Notes: a model not told the origin generated them from the sequence alone. Shown: positions 1 to 7,938, numbered from the stretch's first letter. The stretch: 10,394 nt of DNA from Verrucomicrobiales bacterium (GCA_007123195.1 SKLO01000067.1:1-10394); one strand, 5' to 3'. Numbers and translations: made by a program.

Positions 1-1137
1 CTCGTGATCCCAGTCGGCCAGGAAAATCTGCGAGGTGCCGTCCTGGCTGCGGTTGCTGGTCCACGACAACCGCTGGCCGCACGGCGCGAACACCGGCAGA
101 CCGTCGAAACCGTGGGTGTGCGTCACCCGCACCGGCTCGCGTTCGCCGGCGGTGTCGACAAGATACAACTCGAAGTTGTCGAAGCCCTGCAGATTGCTGG
201 CGAAGATCAGGTAGTCGCCGGACGGATGGAAGAACGGCGCCCACGACAGCGCGCCGAGCGTGGTGACCTGGCGCTGGTTGCCGCCGTCGGCGTCCATCAC
301 CCAGATCTCGGCGCTGTCGCCCTTCTCGGTGAAGCGGCGCCAGCAGATCATCTCCCCGCAGGCGCTGAAGAACGGCCCGCCGTCGTAGCCCGGGTGATCG
401 GTCAGGCGCCGGACATTGCCGCCGTCCGAGTCCATCAGGTAGAGGTCCATCAGGAACGACTGGTTCAGCTCGAACCGCTCGCGCTCCTCCGCGGTCAGCT
501 CGCGCTGGTAGGCCAACCGGTTGGAGGCGAACACGATGTGCCCGCCGCAGGGCGAGTAGGCGCCCTCGGCGTCGTAACCGAGCGAGTTGGTCAGGTTCAC
601 CAGATTGCCGCCGTCGGGGTCGGCCTGGAAGATGTCGTAATGCTTGTCGTAGTCCCACGAGTAGCGGCGCTGGCGCCCGCTCTCGCGCTCCTCGTATTCG
701 GCCTCCTGCTTGGCCTTGGCCTCGTCGTCCTGGTGGGTCGAGGCGAACAGCACCCGGTCCCCGTCGGGATGAATCCAGGCGCAGGTGGTCTTGCCATGGC
801 CGGGCGAGACCCGGTTGGTGTCGCCGGTCACCAGGTCCATCAGGTAGATCTGGAAGAACGGGTTGCCCTGCTCGCGCTCGCTCTGGAAGATCATCCGGTC
901 GCCGTCGGCGCTGAAGTAACCCTCGCCGGCGCGCAGCCCGGCCAGGGTCAATTGCCGCGCGTTGGCGATGAAGGCGGCCTCGACCTCGCTGTCGAGGGCC
1001 ACCGTCTGCACCCGGGCCAGGCGGTCGCCGGGTTCGGCGTCGGCGCGCGTGCCGGCGCCCCACCAGCTGGCGGCGGCGGTCAGGCCAAGCAGGCCGAGGG
1101 CGGCGATCAACGGGGAAAAATGTCGGGCCTTGTTCAT
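1..1137 (-). CDS. Secreted PD40/TolB-like beta-propeller protein, C-terminus off window (possibly M28-peptidase fusion)
   Basis: The window holds the first 379 codons; the reading frame is still open at the left edge. The N-terminus has Lys3/Arg5 followed by a hydrophobic stretch at about residues 9-29, read as a Sec signal peptide or anchor; no lipobox Cys is seen. About six propeller blades follow, at roughly residues 63-102, 115-136, 167-207, 231-268, 276-315 and 322-363. They show repeated D-x-DGGN, L-T, Y-D-x-x-P-x-F-SP-x-G and I-x-F-x-SNR patterns typical of PD40/WD40-like repeats of the TolB type. An acidic and basic linker (about 137-165) interrupts the second blade. From recall, proteins of this family are often annotated as Tol biopolymer transporter-like and can carry an M28 metallopeptidase domain after the propeller; that part would lie outside the window and is inference. 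The ATG at 1137 is chosen because it directly precedes the signal peptide; no clear Shine-Dalgarno precedes it. Likely periplasmic. Partner or substrate unknown. Confidence 0.85.
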   Translation of the reverse strand, partial: MNKARHFSPLIAALGLLGLTAAASWWGAGTRADAEPGDRLARVQTVALDSEVEAAFIANARQLTLAGLRAGEGYFSADGDRMIFQSEREQGNPFFQIYLMDLVTGDTNRVSPGHGKTTCAWIHPDGDRVLFASTHQDDEAKAKQEAEYEERESGRQRRYSWDYDKHYDIFQADPDGGNLVNLTNSLGYDAEGAYSPCGGHIVFASNRLAYQRELTAEERERFELNQSFLMDLYLMDSDGGNVRRLTDHPGYDGGPFFSACGEMICWRRFTEKGDSAEIWVMDADGGNQRQVTTLGALSWAPFFHPSGDYLIFASNLQGFDNFELYLVDTAGEREPVRVTHTHGFDGLPVFAPCGQRLSWTSNRSQDGTSQIFLADWDHE

Positions 1138-1701
1138 GTGATCAGATCGGTCGATGGCGGGGCGTGCCGTCGGGCACCCCCGCGGATGTGGGTTCCTAGT
1201 TCATACGTGGCGCGCTCAGCCCCCGTTTCAAGTGGCACCTCGGTTCAAGCGACCCTCCGACGCCCTCGTCAACCTCAATGCTCCTTCTCGCTCGGGGCGA
1301 TCGAAGCCTCCAAGCGCTCGGCTGCGAAGTTCCCACAACCGCGGGTCGGAGGTCCGCGCTACGGGACAGAGGCTCCGCCGGTGGGAAGTTACAAGAGAAC
1401 CGCGCACAGCCGCCCCCCTGACCCACCGCCTCACCCCGGCCTCGCGGGCGCAGCGACCGTAGGTTGAATTGTCTTCAATTCGACCGGTGTGCGGGTCGCT
1501 CGTTCCCTGCGTCCGCTTCCTTCAGACTCCGTTCGCCCGCGGCGAATGAACCCTCAAGGTGGTCCCGGTGCCAAGCCGTGCGCACGACGCACAGCAGGTC
1601 GAATTGCGCCAATTCAACCTACGGGGCTCGGAAGGTGCTTGTTCGATCGCTCACGGCGGAGTGCTGGCGAAGGTCATCATTGATTGCAGTCGGGCAGGGG
1701 C
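1138..1701. other. 564-nt intergenic region, no credible gene
   Basis: This is the longest gene-free stretch. Short open frames exist on both strands, but their translations are low in hydrophobic residues, rich in Arg/Pro/Ser and match nothing recognised. The right half contains the REPIN-like element listed separately. The left half (1138-1456) would hold the promoter and leader of the propeller gene. On the minus strand a TTGAAA and a TATGAA occur near 1230 and 1204, but the 20-nt spacing is too long for a confident promoter call. A small GTGCC/GGCAC hairpin lies at about 1165-1178. No tRNA cloverleaf or known riboswitch was seen. Confidence 0.7.
1457..1624. repeat. REPIN-like element: two inverted GTAG-headed palindromes
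   Basis: Left unit: CCGTAG at 1457-1462, then stem GGTTGAATTG (1462-1471), loop TCTT, stem CAATTCGACC (1476-1485). Right unit, read on the minus strand from 1624: the same CCGTAG head and GGTTGAATTG, loop GCG, then CAATTCGACC (ending at 1597). The outer 15 bases and the inner 10 bases of the two units are identical, in inverted orientation. Each unit is itself a 10-bp imperfect dyad, differing only by one T/C (G-U pair). A perfect 6-bp hairpin, TTCGCC-cgc-GGCGAA at 1532-1546, sits at the centre of the element (midpoint 1540.5). It is known that REP sequences served by RAYT transposases carry a GTAG or GGAG head 5' of an imperfect palindrome, and that inverted pairs form REPINs. The REPIN label is inference, because only one copy is in view and no RAYT gene is in this window. 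It lies downstream of the GNAT gene and lacks the T-run of an intrinsic terminator. Confidence 0.65.
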
Positions 1702-2310
1702 TCAGGGTCCAGCGCCCGGGCGACGCCACCCCGGTGACCCGGCCACCCGGCGCTCCAGCACGTAGTCGTCCATGACGTGGCCTTCGCCGATGTCCTCGAT
1801 CAGGGCGTCGACCAGCCGGTAGCCGGCGCGGCGGTAGGCGCGCAGGGCACGGTGGTTGTGCTTGTTCACCCGCAACCGGATGCGGTCGAGCCCGAGCCCG
1901 CGGGCGTGTTCCTCAAGCCATCCCAGCAGGACGGCACCGTAGCCGCGGCCCTGGAACTCCGGCACGAGGTAGAACCGTTGCAGCACCAGCGGCTGACCAC
2001 TGGCGTGGGTCGGCTCGGGCGTCGGGTCGCAGCCGAGGAAGCCGATCGGTCGGTCGCCGGTTTCGGCCACGAAGTAGTGGGCGCCCCGCAGCAGGTCGGC
2101 CTGCAGCCGTCGCGGCGAATACATCTGCCGCAGCATGTAGTGGATCTGCGGCATGCTGATCATGCCTGGATAAAACGCGTGCCACGAACGGCCCGCCAGC
2201 TCGCGGATCAGGGCGACGTCGGCCGTTCCGGCCTTGCGGACCTGCAGGTCGATCCCGATGCGGGGCAGGGCACGCTCCGGTTCGGGGCCGGACGACGGGT
2301 GGGCTGACAT
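1702..2310 (-). CDS. GNAT family N-acetyltransferase
   Basis: A 202-residue single-domain GNAT protein that should transfer an acetyl group from acetyl-CoA to an amine; the acceptor cannot be told. Residues 21-90 form the N-terminal half (strand QVRKAGTAD, then helices ending in the YMLRQMYSP segment). The acetyl-CoA pyrophosphate-binding motif A is at 111-125, with Q-G-R-G-Y-G at 120-125. Motif B is at about 148-164, with RVNKHNHRALRAYRRAGY. The C-terminal DIGEGHVMDDYVLE segment (173-187) resembles a widespread group of uncharacterised bacterial GNATs. The start at 2310 is preferred; an upstream in-frame ATG at 2403 would lie inside cimA and add a Pro/Arg/Ser-rich tail with no GNAT similarity. 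No Shine-Dalgarno precedes either start. The gene begins 52 nt after cimA ends on the same strand, so co-transcription is likely, though a link to isoleucine synthesis is not implied. The last 15 or so residues (GSPGWRRPGAGP) look like a disordered tail. Confidence 0.85.
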   Translation of the reverse strand: MSAHPSSGPEPERALPRIGIDLQVRKAGTADVALIRELAGRSWHAFYPGMISMPQIHYMLRQMYSPRRLQADLLRGAHYFVAETGDRPIGFLGCDPTPEPTHASGQPLVLQRFYLVPEFQGRGYGAVLLGWLEEHARGLGLDRIRLRVNKHNHRALRAYRRAGYRLVDALIEDIGEGHVMDDYVLERRVAGSPGWRRPGAGP

Positions 2311-2362
2311 GCACACAAGGCGGACGCGGGCGTCGGCGGTGGCGGGCGAACCTCGCGGTTGG

Positions 2363-4084
2363 TCAGGCGATCGTCTGGGTGGTGCGCTGGAGGTAGTAGT
2401 CAAGGCTCTCCGCCAGCGCCAGCCAGGAGGCGTCGATGATATTGTCGGACACGCCGACGGTGCCCCAGGTGCTGCGGCCGTCGGTGCTGTCGATCAGCAC
2501 CCGGGTGCGGGCGGCGGTGCCGTTGCTGCTGTTGATGATGCGCACCTTGTAATCGGTCAGGGTGACCTGTTCGATCTGCGGCCAGAACGGGGTCAGGGCC
2601 TTGCGCAGGGCGAGGTCGAGCGCGTTGACCGGGCCGTCGCCCTCTTCGACGGTGTAGATGCGTTCGCCCTGGATCAGCAGCTTGACCGTGGCTTCGTTGG
2701 TGTTGACCTGGTTCCTGGTGCCGTGGCGGTGGGTGGTGTGGAATTCGAGCAGCTCGAAGAAGGTTTTTTTCAAGCCGAGTTCCTCGCGCACGAGCAGCTC
2801 GAACGAAGCGTCGGCGGCCTCGTATTCGTAACCGAGCTTTTCCATCTGCTTGACGCGCTGGAGGATGCGCTTGACCCCGGCGCTGCCTTTTTCCAGCGGG
2901 AACCCGAGTTCAGCGGCCTTGACCAGCACGTTGCTCTGCCCAGACAGCTCGGACACCAGGATGTGCTGGCGGTTGCCGACCTCCTCGGGGCGGATGTGCT
3001 CGTAGCTGCGCGCGAGTTTCTGCACCGCGTTGACGTGCATGCCGCCCTTGTGGGCGAAGCACGAGGCGCCGACAAACGGCGCGCGCGGGTTGGGCATCAT
3101 GTTGGCGAGGTCGTCGACGAACAGCGACAGGGCGGTCAGGCGCCGCAGGTTGGGGGCCACCGGGCGCTGCATCTTGAGCTGCAGGCACGGCATCACGGTG
3201 GTGAGGTTGCAGTTGCCGGTGCGCTCGCCGTAGCCGTTGATGGTGCCCTGCACGTGGGTGGCGCCGGCGCGGATCGAGGCCAGCGCGTTGGCCACCGCGA
3301 CCCCGCTGTCGTCGTGGGTGTGGATGCCCACCGGGGTGACCACCCGCTGCAACACCTCGCGGGTGATGTGCTCGACCTCGTCGGGCATGGTGCCGCCGTT
3401 GGTGTCGCACAGGACCAGCACCGAGGCGCCGCCCTGTTCGGCCGCCAGCAGGGTCGCCAGCGCGTGTTCGGGGTCGTCCTTGTAGCCGTCGAAGAAGTGT
3501 TCGGCGTCATAGATGACCTGGCGGCCGTGGTCCACCAGGTGCCGGGCCGTGTCGCGGATCATCGCCAGGTTCTCCTCGACCGTGGTGCGCAGAACCTCGG
3601 TCACCTGCAGCTTCCAGCTCTTGCCGAAGAACGTCACCACCGGCGCCTGCGAGTCGATCAGCAGCTTCACCTGGGGATCCTCGGTGACCGGCACCCCGGG
3701 GCGGCGGGTGCTGCCGAAGGCGGCGATCTTCGCGCTGTTCCAGGTGCGCTGGGCCGCCAGCTCGAAGAACTCGACGTCCTTGGGATTCGATCCCGGCCAG
3801 CCGCCCTCGATGTAATGCACGCCGAACTCGTCGAGCTTCTCGGCGATGCGCAGCTTGTCGAGCACCGACAACGAGACGCCCTCGCCCTGGGTGCCGTCGC
3901 GCAAGGTGGTGTCGTAGATTTCGACCGGGGGATGCGGACTGGTCGCGGTGATGACGGGCGCAACCCCGGCTTCGGTCTCGGCGGCGGATTGACTCCGGCC
4001 CGGCGCGGTGTCGGCGGTGGGTTCGGAGACGGGTCCTCCGGCGGGCGTGGCGCCGGTGGGGGCGGGATCGGTGGCGGACTTCAT
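2363..4084 (-). CDS. cimA: (R)-citramalate synthase
   Basis: It condenses pyruvate and acetyl-CoA to (R)-citramalate, the entry to the threonine-independent route to 2-oxobutyrate and isoleucine. The 573-residue protein belongs to the HMGL/DRE-TIM family. It has the signature R-D-G-T-Q at 62-66, a metal-binding H-T-H at 255-257 in GIHTHDDSG, GYGERTGNCN at 284-293, and CFAHKGGMHVNAV at 342-354. A LeuA-type C-terminal regulatory domain covers about 440-565, including GPVNALDLALRKAL and GVSDNIIDASWLAL. The long form with DGTQGEGVS, rather than the DGEQ typical of isopropylmalate synthases, and the regulatory domain favour CimA over LeuA or homocitrate synthase. About 50 residues rich in Ala, Pro, Thr and Ser precede the first barrel strand and are absent from a typical CimA of about 520 residues. 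The start at 4084 (MKSATD) is preferred; an in-frame ATG at 4150 would add 22 more residues. Neither has a Shine-Dalgarno. The regulatory domain suggests feedback control by isoleucine. Confidence 0.95.
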   Translation of the reverse strand: MKSATDPAPTGATPAGGPVSEPTADTAPGRSQSAAETEAGVAPVITATSPHPPVEIYDTTLRDGTQGEGVSLSVLDKLRIAEKLDEFGVHYIEGGWPGSNPKDVEFFELAAQRTWNSAKIAAFGSTRRPGVPVTEDPQVKLLIDSQAPVVTFFGKSWKLQVTEVLRTTVEENLAMIRDTARHLVDHGRQVIYDAEHFFDGYKDDPEHALATLLAAEQGGASVLVLCDTNGGTMPDEVEHITREVLQRVVTPVGIHTHDDSGVAVANALASIRAGATHVQGTINGYGERTGNCNLTTVMPCLQLKMQRPVAPNLRRLTALSLFVDDLANMMPNPRAPFVGASCFAHKGGMHVNAVQKLARSYEHIRPEEVGNRQHILVSELSGQSNVLVKAAELGFPLEKGSAGVKRILQRVKQMEKLGYEYEAADASFELLVREELGLKKTFFELLEFHTTHRHGTRNQVNTNEATVKLLIQGERIYTVEEGDGPVNALDLALRKALTPFWPQIEQVTLTDYKVRIINSSNGTAARTRVLIDSTDGRSTWGTVGVSDNIIDASWLALAESLDYYLQRTTQTIA

Positions 4085-4192
4085 GAGTGGAAACTGCGCG
4101 GCCCGTTGGATCAAACAGGGTGGCAGCGTCCGCGGGCCGGGCCAGGCCATGGGCGGTCGGTGCCGGTGACACCCCGCCGGGCCATTGAAACC

Positions 4193-4255
4193 TCAGTGGC
4201 CGGAGGAGGTGACAGCAGGGATGCCAATAATTCGGAAAGCGGCTGCTGCGGTCAT
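4193..4255 (-). promoter_or_regulatory. Possible leader peptide upstream of cimA (20 codons, R-I-I-G-I core)
   Basis: In the 248-nt gap upstream of cimA, on the same strand, an ATG at 4255 opens a 20-codon frame that ends in TGA at 4193-4195. It encodes Met-Thr, four Ala, Phe-Arg, then Ile-Ile-Gly-Ile, and a Val four residues after the last Ile. Two of the Ile codons are ATT, in a genome that strongly prefers C-ending codons. Between its stop and cimA the transcript can form GC-rich stem-loops, for example a GGCGG-GGTG / CACC-CCGCC stem at about 4154-4178 and a CGGCCCG/CGGGCCG stem flanking a long loop at about 4101-4139. This layout would suit translational attenuation by isoleucine supply. 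No terminator T-run is seen and the only upstream GGAG is 13 nt from the ATG, so the call is speculative. Confidence 0.2.
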
Positions 4256-4271
4256 GGTCAAGGTGTTGCTC

Positions 4272-4288
4272 CGGTCGGAACCCGACCG
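4272..4288. terminator. Short perfect hairpin between the glycosyltransferase gene and cimA
   Basis: A 7-bp perfect stem, CGGTCGG / CCGACCG, with a 3-nt loop lies 45 nt downstream of the stop of the leftward glycosyltransferase gene. It could mark that transcript's 3' end or belong to the cimA leader. On the minus strand no T-run follows the stem, so this is not a canonical intrinsic terminator. Confidence 0.25.
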
Positions 4289-4332
4289 AATTTCAGGAAT
4301 AGCACGGCCCATGGTCATTTCCAGTCGAAATT

Positions 4333-6276
4333 TCACTCGGACCCGTCGCCGGGCCGCGGCCCCTGTTCGCTGACCCGGTCGCCGAGCCAGCGGTAGACGA
4401 AGTGGTTGAACTGCTCGTGGCCGGTGCCCTGCAGGTCCGCGACCAGCTGGTAGCGGCCGGACGACTCGATGTAGTCGAGCAGCGCGCCGTGGCTGTTCCG
4501 GGCGTGGCGGCGGTGGGCGAACGCGACCACCAGCGGGCGGTTGCTGTCGCGTGCGGTGGCCTCCATCGCCTCGAGTTCGGTCACTGACCAGGCGGGGTTG
4601 GCGAACGGGTCGTAGACCATGAAATCGGTGTAGAACGCCGCCAGCTCCACCTGGTCGCTTTGCTCCAGATAGCCGGGGTAAACGCCGCCGCGGGCGAGTT
4701 CCACCGCCTCGCGCTGGGGTTGCAGCGGGTGCAGGGTCTGGCGTTTCACTACGGGCGCGATGGCGGCGACCCAGACCGCCAGCACGGCGGCGCTGGCCCA
4801 CCATGCCGGACGCGGGATGCGGCCGCCGATGTCCATCAGCCAGCCCAGTGAGCCGGCCGCCATGACGATCAGCGCCGGCAGCGCCGCCAGCACATACCAC
4901 GGGTGCAGCACCGTGTCGGTCAGACGCGCCACCGCGAACGCCAGCAGAGGCGCACCGAAACCAACCGCCGCCAACAGCCAGCCGGCGCGGGTGTGCCAGC
5001 ACCACCACAGCCAGCCGAGCAGCACCGCCAGCGCCACCAGCCCGAGCGCCGCCACCGGCAGCCAGTTGTGGGCCTCGATCGAGCGCAACACGGCGCTGGC
5101 GACCGGCGACTCTGGATTGGCGTCGCGCCACGGCATGCCGATGGCGAGCTGGCTGCCAATGTCCGCCCACCAGGACCACGGCGGGGCGCCCTGCAGGGAC
5201 GGTGGCGGCTCGTCCATGGTGGCCCGCATCTGGTTCACCTGCGGAGCGAACAACAGCATGAACAACAGGGCCGCCAGTCCGTTGGCCAGCAGCCAGCGCG
5301 TGGCCTGGATCTTGACCCGGGGCCGATGCTCCCGGCGCCGCAGCCAGCCGAGCAGCCAGCCGATGCCGAGGATGGCGTTGAGGGCCAGCAGCGGGTGCAC
5401 GGACCCGGGGAAAGCCCACATCATCAACGCGGACAGCCCGCCCACCGTGAGCCACCAGCGCCAGGTGCCCTCGCGCAGGGCCCGCCACACCGCCCCCAGC
5501 AGCAACGGCACCAGCAGCAGCAGCAGACCGTGGCCGCGTCCTTCGGAGGCGTAGCGGATCATCCACGGATGCAGCGCGGCCACCGTCAGCACCAGCAATC
5601 CACGCTCGGGCGACCCCAGCCCCCGGGCCAGCAGGCCCAGCACCAGCAACCCGGCCACCCCGGCGGCGTAGGCCGGCCAGCGGATCGCGGTCTCGCTGAC
5701 CTGCGCCGGCGCCAGCCCGTGCCGCTCCGCCACCCACTCGTAATTCAAGCGCGCCACCAGGCCGTAAGGAGGCGAGTTGTTGCCCACCTCCATGTGCCAG
5801 ACGGTGGTCACCCAGTCGGGCGCCCGGTGGACCAGTTGCCCGGTCTCTCCGTCCGGACGGAAATCGCCGGCGATGTAACGCCGGAACATGTAGGCCTCGT
5901 CGTTGTAGAGGCTCAGGTTCAGCCGCTCGGCCCGCAACCACGCCGCCACCAGCAGGATCACCGCCGCCGCCAGCCACCATAGCCAGCCTGGCGCGGGCAC
6001 CGGCGGCAGATCGAGCCGGCTGAAACGCCCGCGCGGTCCCGCCCACCATCTGGCCGTTCCCGCCGCCGCCAGCATCAGGCCGGCGCCCGCCACCGCCACC
6101 CACCAGGTGGCGGTCCGCACATGATCGATCACCCGCACCGTTCGATCCCGGGTCTCGCGCGAGGCGATCGCGTCGCGTCCGTCCGCCCCCAGCCCCCAGG
6201 CCAGAGCCCCCAGCCCGAGGGCCAGCAGCAGGCAGAACATCGTTGCCGGCCATGTCAGGGATCGCTGCTGCTCCAT
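4333..6276 (-). CDS. Polytopic membrane glycosyltransferase, GT39/ArnT-like (GT-C fold)
   Basis: A 647-residue integral membrane protein with about eleven hydrophobic spans and a soluble C-terminal domain of about 130 residues after the last span. Two N-terminal spans lie at about 11-30 and 56-74, and the third at about 98-114. The loop after the third carries N-D-E at 125-127, the acidic pair expected at the catalytic site of GT-C enzymes of the PMT/ArnT type, followed by an NNSPPYGLVARL segment in the place of the family's H-x-P-P-L-Y motif. Such enzymes transfer a sugar from a polyprenyl-phosphate donor to protein or lipid on the outer face of the inner membrane; donor and acceptor are unknown here. 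The C-terminal domain (from about residue 510, starting QTLHPLQPQREAVELA) is soluble and unrecognised. The ATG at 6276 is chosen because the hydrophobic N-terminus starts there and because it leaves room for the divergent promoters. An in-frame ATG at 6363 would add 29 basic residues. The neighbouring genes do not indicate a pathway. Confidence 0.8.
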   Translation of the reverse strand: MEQQRSLTWPATMFCLLLALGLGALAWGLGADGRDAIASRETRDRTVRVIDHVRTATWWVAVAGAGLMLAAAGTARWWAGPRGRFSRLDLPPVPAPGWLWWLAAAVILLVAAWLRAERLNLSLYNDEAYMFRRYIAGDFRPDGETGQLVHRAPDWVTTVWHMEVGNNSPPYGLVARLNYEWVAERHGLAPAQVSETAIRWPAYAAGVAGLLVLGLLARGLGSPERGLLVLTVAALHPWMIRYASEGRGHGLLLLLVPLLLGAVWRALREGTWRWWLTVGGLSALMMWAFPGSVHPLLALNAILGIGWLLGWLRRREHRPRVKIQATRWLLANGLAALLFMLLFAPQVNQMRATMDEPPPSLQGAPPWSWWADIGSQLAIGMPWRDANPESPVASAVLRSIEAHNWLPVAALGLVALAVLLGWLWWCWHTRAGWLLAAVGFGAPLLAFAVARLTDTVLHPWYVLAALPALIVMAAGSLGWLMDIGGRIPRPAWWASAAVLAVWVAAIAPVVKRQTLHPLQPQREAVELARGGVYPGYLEQSDQVELAAFYTDFMVYDPFANPAWSVTELEAMEATARDSNRPLVVAFAHRRHARNSHGALLDYIESSGRYQLVADLQGTGHEQFNHFVYRWLGDRVSEQGPRPGDGSE

Positions 6277-6284
6277 TGCCGCCG

Positions 6285-6312
6285 ACGTTAAGCCCGGTCG
6301 CTGCCCTGTCAA
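6285..6312 (-). promoter_or_regulatory. Candidate sigma70-type promoter of the glycosyltransferase gene
   Basis: On the minus strand a perfect TTGACA (6312-6307) is followed after 16 nt by TAACGT (6290-6285), a weak 3-of-6 match to TATAAT. Only 8 nt separate the -10 from the ATG at 6276, so transcription would start at or next to the first codon. This fits the absence of a Shine-Dalgarno and supports the 6276 start over the 6363 start, which lies upstream of this promoter. Confidence 0.35.
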
Positions 6313-6390
6313 CGCAGCCACAACACCGTGGGACATCTGTCGCCGCCGCTTCCCGGCTTGCATCAGGCGGTTTTTCCGGCTTTGTTGCGG

Positions 6391-6401
6391 GTTCCCGGAA
6401 C
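6391..6401. promoter_or_regulatory. Perfect 11-bp palindrome upstream of argG
   Basis: GTTCC-C-GGAAC lies 88 nt upstream of the argG start, in the 212-nt divergent gap. It could be an operator half-site pair or a small hairpin. It does not match the AT-rich ArgR box known from proteobacteria. No convincing -35/-10 pair for argG was found around it. Confidence 0.2.
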
Positions 6402-6488
6402 GCCGGCGGCGGCTGTGTGGTCGTCAGCCGGGCATCATTCCGGGGCTGTTCCCGTGCCCGTCGGCACACCGATCCGACTCTTCAAATC

Positions 6489-7784
<1,296 letters not shown>

Positions 7785-7909
7785 CCATCCCGCAGGAACA
7801 GGCGGCCGCCGCCACAAGGACCCAAGCATTCGAGAGGCTTTTCTGGAAGGCCGGATCCCTGCCCGTAGCCCCGCCTCCTGACACGGTTTCGGTCATGGGA
7901 ATTTTAGAG

Positions 7910-7915
7910 TATGAT
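7910..7915 (+). promoter_or_regulatory. Candidate -10 box upstream of the tspO-like gene
   Basis: TATGAT matches TATAAT in five of six positions and lies in a short AT-rich stretch (GAATTTTAGAG just before it), 23 nt ahead of the ATG. No good -35 sits 16-18 nt upstream; the best is TTTCGG at 7887-7892. If used, the leader would be only about 15 nt long. Confidence 0.35.
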
Positions 7916-7938
7916 GGCCCGCGTCCATTGTCTTGCCG

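Noticed and set aside
1225..1260. Two GTTTCAAG/GGTTCAAG copies resembling a tRNA T-loop
   Set aside because: The flanking bases cannot form the 5-bp T-stem and no acceptor, D or anticodon arms can be placed.
1327..1390. Inverted repeat AAGTTCCCAC / GTGGGAAGTT around a GC-rich loop in the large intergenic region
   Set aside because: One mismatch in ten and a 44-nt loop; a match of this quality is expected by chance in a region of this size and composition. It does not relate to the REPIN-like element next to it.
2311..2403. Longer GNAT start at 2403
   Set aside because: It would overlap cimA by 41 nt and add a Pro/Arg/Ser-rich tail with no GNAT similarity; the ATG at 2310 fits the domain better.
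2234..4396. 720-codon open frame on the plus strand opposite cimA, and a 487-codon one at 4-1467 opposite the propeller gene
   Set aside because: They lie antisense to clearly recognisable genes; the translations are rich in Val, Gly, Ala and His and match no family. In GC-rich DNA with C/G-ending codons, long stop-free antisense frames are expected.
4193..6469. 758-codon frame on the minus strand overlapping the glycosyltransferase gene
   Set aside because: It is out of frame with the gene that shows membrane spans and the catalytic DE pair; the product is an Arg/Gly-rich string without domain features. Only its last 20 codons are discussed, as a possible leader.
6449..6473. GTGCC-N4-GGCAC hairpin just upstream of argG, with a similar one at about 1165-1178
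   Set aside because: A 5-bp stem is too short to mean much in GC-rich DNA, and the flanks are unrelated.
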